Source: Granulicella sp. dw_53 (lineage in GTDB: Bacteria > Acidobacteriota > Terriglobia > Terriglobales > Acidobacteriaceae). Taken from it: a DNA stretch of 64,000 nucleotides. The notes below the pieces were generated by a model. It was not told where the DNA came from. It searched no databases and saw only the letters and a list, made by a program, of their open reading frames with translations. Numbering within the stretch: position 1 is the stretch's first letter; every line of letters starts with the position of its first letter. The translations under genes and the position numbers were made by a program. Shown here piece by piece: positions 1-8,844 of this stretch. The stretch is taken from positions 62,001 through 126,000 of the forward strand of contig NZ_JAAVUR010000011.1 in assembly GCF_018449545.1 (NCBI RefSeq), in the 5' to 3' direction.

Positions 1-3000
1 CGAGAATGGTGCGCCGCTGGTGTGGCTGAGTTGGCCATTCAGTTGGAAGCCTCCTAAGATGGCGCTCGTGATGCCGTGATTCGCCAGCATCTGGTTACGG
101 CCGAAGGGTAGATGATAGATGCTCCAGAACTGCAGATTGTTGGTGCGATCATATCCAGCGGTGGCGCGGTTCAACTTGAAGTATGCAGGATAAGAGAACT
201 TCGTACCTTCGGAGCCAGAGCCGCCTCCGTTGTCTTCGTAGTTGAACGCATGCGACCAGGTGTAGATCAGACCGAACTGAGCCAGACGGCCCGCGTTCCG
301 CGTCAACTGGCTCTGCATGCCGTTGTAGTTCGAACTAAAGAGCGGCTCGTTCATGGTGATACCGCCGGTGTTGTAGCAGGCATAGCCAGTGGTCGCGTTA
401 CAGTGTTGTTGATTGATAATCTGGTTGACCGCATAGCCAGGCAGGCCTGTACCGACGCAGGGACCCGTAAGTCCGGAGGAGGGATTGTACTGTCCGTTGG
501 CCATGCAAGTCGTGGAGGCGCTGGGCAGCGGCGCCGCATTGAGAGTGACACCGGCGAGTTGGCGGATCTGGTGCGTTCCGACGTAGCCGATGTTCGCTAC
601 AAATTTGTTGCCAAGGTCCTGCTGGATGAACAGATTCCAGCTCTCGATATATCCGCGGCGGTAATTTGCTGGAGCGGTGTTGGTAGATCCGCTGACCGGG
701 AGTGATGTAAAGCCGCTGGAGAAGTCGGGGAAGACAGAGGCAGGAATACCGACACTGAGCGGCAACGCCCGATTGCCGTTCGCAGAATCAACCGCGATGG
801 TTCCGGCGGCGGTTCCACTATAGTTCTGAGCCAGGTCGACAGGAAACGTGTCACGTAGAAAACGTTGGCTATCCGGATCCGACGTGATACCGCCACCTGT
901 GCGAATCACCGTCCGTTCCGTGATGCGGTATGCGATCCCGATGCGCGGAGCCACCATCCCCTTGCCTACGTCGATACCAGCGTTTTGCGGGTTCCCATTA
1001 ATGCCACCCGCCTCGACGTTCGCGGTCTGCGGTAGCGTGGGATCCAGACGGAACACGCCTTGTTTATCGCGGTACGGCGCAGGGTAGAACTCGTAGCGAA
1101 GGCCGTAGTTGAGCGTGAGTTTGGATGTCAGAGTCCATTGATCCTGTGCGTAAGCAGCATACTCCGACCAACGCAAGGAGTTGGGATTGGTCAACTGCGT
1201 TGCCTTTGCTACTGCCAGACCTCCGCCGTTGTTTGGCAGTCCGAGGAGGAAGTCGGCCAGAGCATTGTAGGAATTTTGTGTGGCACTGTTCGTCGTCATA
1301 CCACCTTGAAAGCGAAAGCCGCCACGAGGAGTATTGATGTCGGATCCGCTTGTCGGCTGAAAATGATTCAGAAGGAAGTGGTAGTAAGTAACTCCATACT
1401 TCGTCGCATGCCGACCCTTAGTCCAGCTTAAGTTCACATCGGCAGTGAACTGGTTATCGCGGAACAAGAACGGATTACCGCCGTTTGCATTACCGAGAGA
1501 TGAAAAGCAGTTACCGTTTGTGCTGCCAGTATTGCAAAAAGCAAAGACCGGTTGTCCGGCCTGCTGAAGGGACGGACCGTTGGTTCCCGGGATGCCAAGA
1601 GTCGTTAGGCCGAAGTTGCCCGAGGCGATGTCAATTGCGGACTGCGCTCCCGAGACCTGACGGGTGTAGCCAGCATCCGCGTCGATGACCAAGCTTGGGG
1701 TGATGACGTGCGAGAAACCAAGTCCAACGTTCTGAATACGGCCTACCGCCGCGCCGGGTTGTCCGCCGTCGAACGTGCCGCCACCCGCAGCGCCCAGTTC
1801 TTGCGGATCTGTAACGGTGAACGGCTCGACGCTGTAGCGCCCGAAGACACTCGTGCTATCCGAGGGGTTGTAGGTGACCTTCGAGTCCGAAGTATTGCGA
1901 TTGTAGGCGAGGGTGCCGGCGCCGTTATAGTTGTTGATCAATCCACCAGCGAGGGCAGTCGCGTTTGGAGCAGGTAAGGACGCCGAGATCGGTTGGAGAA
2001 GCGCCAGCATCTGTGCCGCTGCTTGAGATTGACGGGCGGCCGGAATGCAATTGCATCCGTACTCGGACATAAAGGTGGGACGCGAACCTACCGGAAGATA
2101 GGTGCCAGCAGGCGTACCGGGGGGCGTGGGATCGTAAAGAGTGGTGGTGGAGGAGACAGCAGAGAAGTCGCCAACTAACATAGCCGGTGTTGGGACGGTC
2201 TGCTGGCCGGTGATCAATTGGCGCCGAGTGGTGCGTTCAAAGTCCTGAAAGAAGAAGAGTTTTTTCTTTCCCGTCAGGATCCTCGGGATATAGACGGGCC
2301 CTCCAAAGGAGAAGCCGAACTGGTTAAAGATATTTTTGGGAACGGTCGGCTGCACTTGTGCCGTGTTGACGTAGGCTCTTGCGTTGGAGTTAAAGAGTTG
2401 GTTGTACTCCCAGACGCTACCGTGAAATTGACTGGTACCGCTCTTGATGATGACGTTGATGGAAGCACCGCCGGCGACGCCTTGCTCGGCGTTGAAGGAG
2501 TTGGTGGCGATGTTGACGCTCTGGATGGAATCCGCCGGAGGTACGTAGGCTATGAGGTACGGAAGCCAGCCGTAGGTGTTCACAGCGCCATCGATACGCG
2601 TCGTGTTGCTCATGTCTTCGACGCCATTGACGTTGATGGACATGGCGCGCGATGGGTTCGAGGCCGTCGAGTTTTGCTCCGTGGGTGCCGCTACGCCAGG
2701 AATGAGCGAATAGAGAGCTTGAAAGTTGCGTCCCTGGCCGCCGCTGATGGGCAACTCGGCGACCTGGGCCTGAGAGATCTCATGATTGACTTCGGCGCTC
2801 TCCGTCTGGAGTACGGGCGGAGCCATGGTTACTGTCACCTCTGACTGCACGTTGGCAAGCTGGAGCGAAATATTGACACGCACCTCCTGGTTTACACTGA
2901 GCGGCACGTTCTTCTGCGCGTAGGCTCCGAAGCTGCCGCTCGAGCTTACTGAAACTGTGTAGGGACCAGCTTGCAGATTGCGGATCAGGTACTCGCCGTT

Positions 3001-3240
3001 ACCGTTGGTGGTGACAGTGCGGGTCTCGCCATTTGCCTGGTTCGTCGCAGTGACTTCGACGTTTGGAATCGCGGCATTGCTGGCATCGGTGACGGTCCCG
3101 GTGAGGGTGCCATAAAGTATCTGGCCGTATGCTCTTGTGAGGGAAGCGAACGTTGTGGACAGCAGCAGTACGAGAGTGAAGCTCCAGTACAGCGTATTTG
3201 AAGACGTGCTTGATGCCTTGCCATTGATCCGACGTATCAC
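1..3240 (-). CDS. TonB-dependent receptor, Oar-like (3' end outside window)
   Basis: Outer-membrane receptor for energised uptake of a large ligand. The frame is open from 3240 to the window edge. It starts at GTG 3240, preceded by GGAGAAC at a good distance. A signal peptide (hydrophobic FTLVLLLSTTFASL) is followed by a carboxypeptidase-regulatory fold (GTLTGTVTDASNAAIPNVEV, about residues 50-130). A TonB plug follows, then a long barrel with many Tyr/Asn-rich strands. About 1080 residues are present and the C-terminal strands are missing. It is divergent from a ROK repressor, and a candidate operator lies about 200 bp upstream. The context (ROK, murQ) suggests a peptidoglycan-derived or amino-sugar ligand. 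That is inference; the fold assignment is firm. Confidence 0.93.
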   Translation of the reverse strand, partial: MIRRINGKASSTSSNTLYWSFTLVLLLSTTFASLTRAYGQILYGTLTGTVTDASNAAIPNVEVTATNQANGETRTVTTNGNGEYLIRNLQAGPYTVSVSSSGSFGAYAQKNVPLSVNQEVRVNISLQLANVQSEVTVTMAPPVLQTESAEVNHEISQAQVAELPISGGQGRNFQALYSLIPGVAAPTEQNSTASNPSRAMSINVNGVEDMSNTTRIDGAVNTYGWLPYLIAYVPPADSIQSVNIATNSFNAEQGVAGGASINVIIKSGTSQFHGSVWEYNQLFNSNARAYVNTAQVQPTVPKNIFNQFGFSFGGPVYIPRILTGKKKLFFFQDFERTTRRQLITGQQTVPTPAMLVGDFSAVSSTTTLYDPTPPGTPAGTYLPVGSRPTFMSEYGCNCIPAARQSQAAAQMLALLQPISASLPAPNATALAGGLINNYNGAGTLAYNRNTSDSKVTYNPSDSTSVFGRYSVEPFTVTDPQELGAAGGGTFDGGQPGAAVGRIQNVGLGFSHVITPSLVIDADAGYTRQVSGAQSAIDIASGNFGLTTLGIPGTNGPSLQQAGQPVFAFCNTGSTNGNCFSSLGNANGGNPFLFRDNQFTADVNLSWTKGRHATKYGVTYYHFLLNHFQPTSGSDINTPRGGFRFQGGMTTNSATQNSYNALADFLLGLPNNGGGLAVAKATQLTNPNSLRWSEYAAYAQDQWTLTSKLTLNYGLRYEFYPAPYRDKQGVFRLDPTLPQTANVEAGGINGNPQNAGIDVGKGMVAPRIGIAYRITERTVIRTGGGITSDPDSQRFLRDTFPVDLAQNYSGTAAGTIAVDSANGNRALPLSVGIPASVFPDFSSGFTSLPVSGSTNTAPANYRRGYIESWNLFIQQDLGNKFVANIGYVGTHQIRQLAGVTLNAAPLPSASTTCMANGQYNPSSGLTGPCVGTGLPGYAVNQIINQQHCNATTGYACYNTGGITMNEPLFSSNYNGMQSQLTRNAGRLAQFGLIYTWSHAFNYEDNGGGSGSEGTKFSYPAYFKLNRATAGYDRTNNLQFWSIYHLPFGRNQMLANHGITSAILGGFQLNGQLSHTSGAPFS

Positions 3241-3442
3241 TTTTGTTCTCCGAAGATGCCAGCGGGAGGCTACCGTATTCCTAGCTTGCGTGCTGCCATT
3301 TTTGTATTTTTTATGCGTCGCGAACTTTATCGAGTTCGAAGAGACGATGTCAAGGAAAAATTTCGACTGTAAGATCGGAGGAATTACATCCCCAGTGTCG
3401 TGCTGTAGAAATTCAATTTTCAGTGTTAAATTTCGGAAAAGC

Positions 3443-3455
3443 AGGTATATCTAAA
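3443..3455 (-). promoter_or_regulatory. Candidate ROK operator upstream of TonB receptor
   Basis: On the minus strand this reads TTTAGATATACCT. It matches 11 of 13 bases of the site upstream of murQ and resembles the site at the ROK start. It lies about 200 bp before the receptor start. Role inferred from similarity and position only. Confidence 0.4.
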
Positions 3456-4100
3456 GGGTGAATCGCGCTATCGCGTAGCCTGTTACGGCGTCGAAATATC
3501 CTGCTCTAGATCTTCTGTTGAGGCAGAATCACAGAATTGGCAAAGATTATCTACAGAGCAAAGTATTTGCTGTAAATACAGAGTTAGCGATAACGATTGA
3601 TGGTTTTACAAGTGTCCCTATGTTCCGTGCTCTGACTGTCGGACAGCGTCTTCTGGAGCCTGGCGGTGTGGCAGCCGATGGGATGACGCGATCTATGGCT
3701 AGATGGATTCGCGAACGGGCCGCTCTCTCTCGAAGTCGGGCCAAGCAGATGGTTCAACTTCGCGTATGTTGGACTTGACCCACGACGCTTCACCGAAGTC
3801 GCGCAAAGATGAATAGATTTGAACTGGCGGAAGATGCGATCAACGGGTCTGGTGCTATCGGTTATATTTTGCATACGAAAGAAACAGCATGTTCTTGGGG
3901 GGGAAACTAGAGCAAGAATGCCAGCATTGATAGACATTCCTTTTCCCATGATGGAATAGATAATATTTTGCATTACAATCCACAATTGTTATTGCTTCGC
4001 AAAGCGTTGATTTATCCGTGGCTCGATGCAGTCCATTTGTTTGCGTTAGAGATTTGTGTGCATGGTAACTATTGCGAGCAAGTGAATCAGTATATGGTTC

Positions 4101-4111
4101 TTATACCTAAA
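4101..4111 (-). promoter_or_regulatory. Candidate autoregulatory ROK operator
   Basis: The minus strand reads TTTAGGTATAA and ends 2 bp before the ROK start codon, so a bound repressor would cover the ribosome-binding region. It shares TTAGGTATA with the murQ site. Only one half of the palindrome is conserved. Confidence 0.38.
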
Positions 4112-4113
4112 CG

Positions 4114-5397
4114 ATGACGAATCCCAGACGTAGAACCCAAGGTATCCAGAGAATTGATTTAGCTTATGCGGAGTTGGCCTCCAGCGAGGTCGCGCGTGAT
4201 ATCAACCGCGATGTAGTGCTTGAGTTGATTCGGACCAAACAGCCAATCTCGCGTGCTGACCTCTCTCGTCTTTCGGGCTTGCAGCCCAGCACGATCTCTT
4301 CTATCGTCGAGCAGCTTCTGAACGAAAAGTGGATTACGGAAGGTGCGGCCGCACGCCGTCCTCGCGGGCGTCGTCCGACTCTTCTAGCTTTGAATGCCGC
4401 CATGGTTATCGTTGTGGCTGACATCCGCCCCAGTCAGGCGATCATTGCTGTCGTGGACTTGAACGGGAGATTCTTGTCCCGGGAGACACTGCCACTAGCC
4501 AAGGAGCCGGAGCGCGGTGTCGAAAATATTATCGTGGGGATGAAGCGGATGATCGCACAGCATCCTGATAAGTCCTTTGAAGGGATTGGCATTAGTCTTC
4601 CAGGACGGGTCGACCCGGTCACTCAGCGTCTGATTCTCGCACCCAATCTTCCGTGGTCCCTGTACGACATGAAGAAAGCGATCGAGCGCAAGATTCCCTT
4701 ACAGGTCGAGATGGACAATGCGGCAAACGCGTGTCTCTTATCTGAACTCTGGTTCGGGAGAATGGATGGCGTGCGTAACGCGGTGCTTGTGACGATCTCA
4801 GAGGGAGTTGGGTCGGCGATCATGGCCAACGGTCAACTCGTCACCGGGAAGTCGGGTCTCGCGGGGGAGTTCGGTCACATCTCCATGAATCCATCGGGAC
4901 CACTGTGTGGATGCGGGCGGTATGGCTGCTGGGAGGTCTATGCGTCTTCGAGCGCGGCGATCGGTTATTACGCAGAGCTCTGTCCCAAGTCTCCGCGACC
5001 GTCCATTATGGAGTTGCTCAATCTTGCCGAGGACGGTGATTCGGATGCGATACAAGCTCTCAACCGGCAGGCGTCTTATATCGGTCAGGGTTTGCGCATC
5101 ATCACTTCGGCTCTTTCGCCTGAAGTGATCTTACTTACTGGTGGGCTTACGTCCTCATGGGAGCGTTTCGGGCCATTGGTGGAAGCCGAGCTCGCAGGCC
5201 ATGTGCTTGCAGGCGATCCGCCCCGGATCACCGTTACGAGCGATGTCGAACTGGCGCGGCTGCGGGGTGCTGCTGCGTTGGTATTGCAGCGACACTCTGG
5301 TTATAGCCGCTCGCAACCGCAGTCGGCTAACGGCAAGTCGATCCGTAAACGGAAGAATCGCTCGGCAGCGGATACTGGCACGCGGTCGCGCAAGTAG
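4114..5397 (+). CDS. ROK-family transcriptional repressor (NagC/Mlc type)
   Basis: Sugar-responsive repressor of 427 residues. A winged helix-turn-helix lies at about residues 30-90 (helices around ISRADLSRLSGLQPSTISSI), followed by a basic RRPRGRRP wing. The ROK sugar-kinase-like domain follows, with the zinc motif His255...Cys265-x-Cys267-x4-Cys272 (CGCGRYGCWE) that is diagnostic of the family. The C-terminal ~40 residues form a basic Ser/Arg/Lys tail not usual for NagC. Members bind phosphorylated amino sugars or glucose-PTS components. Because murQ is convergent next door and shares a candidate operator, the effector is probably a MurNAc- or GlcNAc-derived phosphate (inference). Confidence 0.93.
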   Translation: MTNPRRRTQGIQRIDLAYAELASSEVARDINRDVVLELIRTKQPISRADLSRLSGLQPSTISSIVEQLLNEKWITEGAAARRPRGRRPTLLALNAAMVIVVADIRPSQAIIAVVDLNGRFLSRETLPLAKEPERGVENIIVGMKRMIAQHPDKSFEGIGISLPGRVDPVTQRLILAPNLPWSLYDMKKAIERKIPLQVEMDNAANACLLSELWFGRMDGVRNAVLVTISEGVGSAIMANGQLVTGKSGLAGEFGHISMNPSGPLCGCGRYGCWEVYASSSAAIGYYAELCPKSPRPSIMELLNLAEDGDSDAIQALNRQASYIGQGLRIITSALSPEVILLTGGLTSSWERFGPLVEAELAGHVLAGDPPRITVTSDVELARLRGAAALVLQRHSGYSRSQPQSANGKSIRKRKNRSAADTGTRSRK

Positions 5398-5460
5398 TCA
5401 GGCTGTATTTTGTGGACATTCGGCGGTTCAATACCTAAAACAACCAGCTTCATAATGCAT

Positions 5461-5493
5461 ATAGCCGGAACTCCACGATGGAGTTCCGGCTAT
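5461..5493. terminator. Bidirectional hairpin between ROK gene and murQ
   Basis: A perfect 15-bp inverted repeat with a 3-nt loop (ATAGCCGGAACTCCA cga TGGAGTTCCGGCTAT) sits between two convergent genes. Neither side has a clear T-tract, so termination efficiency is uncertain. Confidence 0.7.
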
Positions 5494-5533
5494 GGTTTAG
5501 GTGGCTCGATATAGGGAACAGCGCCCTTGGCTC

Positions 5534-6502
5534 TTAGAGCTCGAGGCGAGAATCATCGATGGCGAGGCGAACGTTGCCGTCGGATTTAGCGAGACGGCGA
5601 ACGGCTTCCATCTTATCGACGTTGGCCTTGAGCATTACGACGGCGATTGGAATGGATTTTCCTGCCGACTTGATGGTTCGGATGGCGGTGTCGCGGTCAA
5701 TGTCGCAGACTTTCATGAGGACGCGGATGCCACGTTCTACGAGTTTAGCGTTCTTCATGTGCACGTTGACCATGAGGTTGTCGTAGACATAGCCGAGGCG
5801 GGTCATGGCGCCAGTCGTGATCATGTTGAGGATCATCTTCTGAGCGGTGGACGCCTTCATGCGCGTCGAGCCTGAGACGACCTCGGGGCCTACTTCAGCG
5901 ACGATAGTAGTGTCGGAAACCTCGGAGAGAGGCGTATTGAGGTTGCAGGTAACGGAGGCTGTCTTGGCGCCTCGGGCGCGGGCATACTCTACGGCTCCCA
6001 CGACGTACGGGGTACGTCCGGAGGCGGAGACGCCGATGACGATGTCCTTGCGCGTGGGGCGGCGGCGGGCGATATCGCGTTGGCCGATCTCGGGAGAGTC
6101 CTCGTTGACGTCGGAGGCGCTGGCGAGGGCCTTGGGACCACCAGCCATGATGTATTGCACCTGAGATGGGGCCGTGGAGAAGGTTGGAGGACACTCGGAG
6201 GCGTCGAGCGAGGAGATACGTCCGCTGGATCCGGCGCCTACGTAGATAAGGCGGCCTCCATCACGAAGCGACCGAGCGACGGTGTCGATTACGATGGCGA
6301 TCTCGGGAAGGGCCTTTTTGACAGCGGCAGTGATCTTGGCATCTTCGTGGTTGATGATGCGGGCGATTTCAAGCGCGGATTTGGTGTCGAAGCCTTCGGA
6401 AGCTACGTTTGCTGTCTCAGTCGTGAGCTCCGAGAGGTCCGATAGTCCTCTATTGACGGATTTCGGCGGGGGTGCCTGCTCGAGCATGGTAATGGTTGCC
6501 AT
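5534..6502 (-). CDS. murQ: N-acetylmuramic acid 6-phosphate etherase
   Basis: Cytoplasmic enzyme of peptidoglycan recycling that cleaves the lactyl ether of MurNAc-6-P to give GlcNAc-6-P and D-lactate. The 322-residue length fits the family. The SIS sugar-phosphate site is visible as VGAGSSGRISSLDASECPPT (about 88-107), with a catalytic-type Glu at 103. VSASGRTPYV (second phosphate-binding loop) and GSTRMKA motifs follow, then a C-terminal helical domain. The start at 6502 gives the usual N-terminus; the ribosome site is weak. A GTTAGGTATACCT candidate operator lies 84 bp upstream. A MurNAc kinase or AnmK is not visible in the window. Confidence 0.96.
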   Translation of the reverse strand: MATITMLEQAPPPKSVNRGLSDLSELTTETANVASEGFDTKSALEIARIINHEDAKITAAVKKALPEIAIVIDTVARSLRDGGRLIYVGAGSSGRISSLDASECPPTFSTAPSQVQYIMAGGPKALASASDVNEDSPEIGQRDIARRRPTRKDIVIGVSASGRTPYVVGAVEYARARGAKTASVTCNLNTPLSEVSDTTIVAEVGPEVVSGSTRMKASTAQKMILNMITTGAMTRLGYVYDNLMVNVHMKNAKLVERGIRVLMKVCDIDRDTAIRTIKSAGKSIPIAVVMLKANVDKMEAVRRLAKSDGNVRLAIDDSRLEL

Positions 6503-6585
6503 AAGATAGTCCAGTTAGTTACGAGCCAATTCTAGCTCTTAAAATGAGGCAAAGCGTTAAGAAACCATGTGCTTTACACGATGAC

Positions 6586-6598
6586 GTTAGGTATACCT
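6586..6598 (+). promoter_or_regulatory. Candidate ROK operator upstream of murQ
   Basis: GTTAGGTATACCT is centred on the palindrome AGGTATACCT, between the divergent murQ and beta-lactamase-fold genes. It is the best-preserved of three related sites around this cluster and could control either flanking gene. Confidence 0.42.
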
Positions 6599-6776
6599 TT
6601 TCCGTATTTAGGAGTTCTGATGCCAAATATAGAGTATGTCTGTACCTATGTCCCAAAATTATGGAGAATGAACCTCTCGGTCATGGCTTTCGCAGGTACC
6701 TCTGACGTATGAGATGACCTAGATAAGTCAAGTGTTGCCTGTGCTTTGAGTGCTTTTGTGATCTGGGGTGAGATAC

Positions 6777-7871
6777 ATGATGCGAATCGCGCTGGTGAGA
6801 GATCGATTTTTAGAATGGATGAGAAAGTCAGCGGTTCTGGCATCGCTGGGTATTGTGACCTTGGGAGGGTGGTCCGAAGGTACGGCGAAGGCTCAAATTG
6901 CTTCGACTCCCGATGAGGCGTTGCAACGCGAGCTGCGAGGTTTAGCAGACCAACATCATGGCAAGCTCGCGCTGTATGCAACACAGTTGAATACGGGGCG
7001 CGTGGTGGCGCTCGACCCGAATCAACCCGTGCAGACGGCGTCTGTGATCAAGCTGGCGATCCTGTTCGAAACGATGGAGGAGGTAAGGACAGGTAAAGCT
7101 GCTTGGGACGAACGATTGATCCTGGCAAAGGGGGACGGAGTCAGTGGATCGGGGATTTTGGGGCTAATGGATGCTCCGCTCTCTCTGACGTTGAAGGATG
7201 TGCTGACTCTGATGATCGTCCTGAGCGACAACACAGCCACCAACCTGGCGATTGACCGTCTTGGGCTGGATGCGATCAATGCACGGATCAGCTGGTTAGG
7301 GCTAAAGGATACGCATCTCTATAAGAAGATCGGTAAGCCAGCGACGGGACCGATGCCTGCGGACCAGCCGAGGTTCGGGTTAGGAAAGACGACGCCGCGG
7401 GAGATGGCGGTGGTGATGGAACGGATTGGACGATGCCAGTTGGAAGGGCCGTACGTAGAGGTAACCGGGGCAAAGGCTGCCGACATAGAAGCAAAAGACG
7501 TGGCGATCTGCAACGTAGCATTGAAGATGCTTCGCGCACAGTTTTATCGGGAGACGGTTCCGCGGTATCTGGAGGCGCTGGATGCCAGCGAGACGGGCTC
7601 GGGGATCGCCAACAAGACAGGAAGTCTGGACCGGGTGAGAGCGGATGTAGCGATCGTAGCTGGCAAGAGCGGGCCCATGGTGCTGTCGATCTTTACGTAT
7701 GAAAATGCAGATAAGAGCTGGACGGTAGACAATGAAGGTGAGGTTTTAATCGCCCGGCTGGCGAAGAAGATCGTAGACGCATGGTCTCCCGAGGGGTTGG
7801 ATGGTAAAGTGCTGGTGCCGGGGTTGGGTTTGAGCCCGGTTCGCCCGGGAGTTTCAGGTACGTCTAAATAA
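6777..7871 (+). CDS. Class A beta-lactamase-fold serine hydrolase
   Basis: Exported penicillin-recognising enzyme of the beta-lactamase2 family, 364 residues. ATG 6777 is chosen because GGGGTGAG lies 4 bp upstream. A hydrophobic N-terminal segment (about 18-40, ending AKAQ) looks like a signal peptide. Active-site motifs are SVIK (Ser89, Lys92), SDN (150-152) and KTG (280-282). The omega-loop Glu (ExxLN, Glu166 in class A enzymes) is not recognisable: the corresponding stretch reads PRFGLGKTTP. It may therefore be a DD-peptidase-like or slow hydrolase rather than a true beta-lactamase. It is divergent from murQ, and lepB follows after 17 bp. Confidence 0.85.
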   Translation: MMRIALVRDRFLEWMRKSAVLASLGIVTLGGWSEGTAKAQIASTPDEALQRELRGLADQHHGKLALYATQLNTGRVVALDPNQPVQTASVIKLAILFETMEEVRTGKAAWDERLILAKGDGVSGSGILGLMDAPLSLTLKDVLTLMIVLSDNTATNLAIDRLGLDAINARISWLGLKDTHLYKKIGKPATGPMPADQPRFGLGKTTPREMAVVMERIGRCQLEGPYVEVTGAKAADIEAKDVAICNVALKMLRAQFYRETVPRYLEALDASETGSGIANKTGSLDRVRADVAIVAGKSGPMVLSIFTYENADKSWTVDNEGEVLIARLAKKIVDAWSPEGLDGKVLVPGLGLSPVRPGVSGTSK

Positions 7872-7888
7872 TCAGGCAAAATAGAAAG

Positions 7889-8497
7889 ATGCAGATGAAC
7901 GACGAGAATGGGCAGCAAACGACGGAATCGCCAGTCATTCAAGGTGGGAGCGAACCGAACGAAGGCAAAGATACCCCAGGCAAAAGGAAGAGCGCAGTTC
8001 ATTCCTGGTTTCGGGATATGGTCGTATCGGTCGTCGTGTCGGCGTTCATTATCATGTTTCTCTATCAACCTGTGAGGGTGGAGGGGACGAGCATGCTGCC
8101 GATGCTCGAAGATCAGGATCGACTATTTGTGAACAAGTTGGCGTATCGGGTGGGAGAGATTCATCGTGGGGATGTGGTGGTATTTCTCTATCCGCACGAC
8201 CACTCAAAGAGCTACATCAAGCGCGTCATTGCGTTGCCGGGCGACGATCTGCGAATCGAGCAAGGTCTGGTGTATGTGAATGGCAAGATGATTGCCGAGG
8301 ATTATGTGCCGGCGCGCTTCTCTGACAGTCGTTCGCAACCGGAGACAGTACTTCCAAAGCATGAGTACTGGGTGATGGGGGATCATCGTTCGATCTCGAG
8401 CGATAGCCGGGATTTTGGGCCGGTCGAGCGGGATCTAATCTATGGCAAGGCTGCGTTCGTCTACTGGCCGGTGGCTCAGGCCGGCGTAGTACGGTAA
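7889..8497 (+). CDS. lepB: Signal peptidase I
   Basis: Membrane-anchored S26 peptidase that removes Sec/Tat signal peptides. The 202-residue protein has a hydrophilic N-terminus (1-40), one transmembrane helix (VVSVVVSAFIIMFLY, about 46-60), the catalytic serine in EGTSMLPML, and the catalytic lysine in SYIKRVIALPGD. The conserved GDHRSISSDSRDFGP box follows. Motif order and spacing are typical. The start ATG has only a weak AGAAAG site; a second ATG lies two codons on. It is probably cotranscribed with the preceding serine hydrolase, from which it is separated by 17 bp. Confidence 0.96.
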   Translation: MQMNDENGQQTTESPVIQGGSEPNEGKDTPGKRKSAVHSWFRDMVVSVVVSAFIIMFLYQPVRVEGTSMLPMLEDQDRLFVNKLAYRVGEIHRGDVVVFLYPHDHSKSYIKRVIALPGDDLRIEQGLVYVNGKMIAEDYVPARFSDSRSQPETVLPKHEYWVMGDHRSISSDSRDFGPVERDLIYGKAAFVYWPVAQAGVVR

Positions 8498-8594
8498 ATG
8501 GCTGCATCGGGCAGATTACAAATTTCGCTGGCATGAATCTTTCTTTTGCATCTAACCAGATATTGGTGAAAAAACCGATGCAAGGGAGATCGAC

Positions 8595-8774
8595 TTGAAC
8601 GCTCGATTGGGACGCTGGCTGCTGGGATTCGTTCTACTTTTCGGGTTGGCGGTGGATTATCCGCCAACGGCAAGTGCACAGGTAGTGGTCCAGGTTGGGC
8701 CACAGCATCGCAGGCGGTACCGGCATCCGCCGCCACGCCGCTATCACCATCGCCGACACTATCGTCGCTACTAA
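8595..8774 (+). CDS. Small secreted Arg/His/Tyr-rich protein
   Basis: A 59-residue protein. The start is TTG 8595, preceded by AGGGAG at about 6 bp. A short signal peptide (LGRWLLGFVLLFGLAV, then TASA-Q) is followed by about 30 residues made almost only of Arg, His, Tyr and Pro, ending RRHYRRY. The gene fits exactly between lepB and a strong terminator. I recognise no named family. The composition suggests a periplasmic metal-, nucleic-acid- or polyanion-binding peptide, which is inference. Confidence 0.62.
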   Translation: MNARLGRWLLGFVLLFGLAVDYPPTASAQVVVQVGPQHRRRYRHPPPRRYHHRRHYRRY

Positions 8775-8788
8775 TATGCATGAACATG

Positions 8789-8820
8789 AAAAGGCCCACG
8801 ATAAAAATCGTGGGCCTTTT
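8789..8820. terminator. Strong bidirectional terminator
   Basis: A perfect 14-bp stem (AAAAGGCCCACGAT / ATCGTGGGCCTTTT) with an AAAA loop and U-tracts on both sides. It separates the small plus-strand gene from convergent tpiA. Confidence 0.92.
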
Positions 8821-8844
8821 TAGTCCAGATCAATGACCGCCGGA

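Larger units (their letters stand above)
3241..4113. other. Long divergent intergenic region
   Basis: About 870 bp between the TonB receptor (minus) and the ROK gene (plus). The short frames in it have no recognisable protein sequence or convincing ribosome sites. It is more AT-rich than the flanking genes and should carry both promoters. It holds two of the three candidate ROK operators described separately. Confidence 0.6.
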
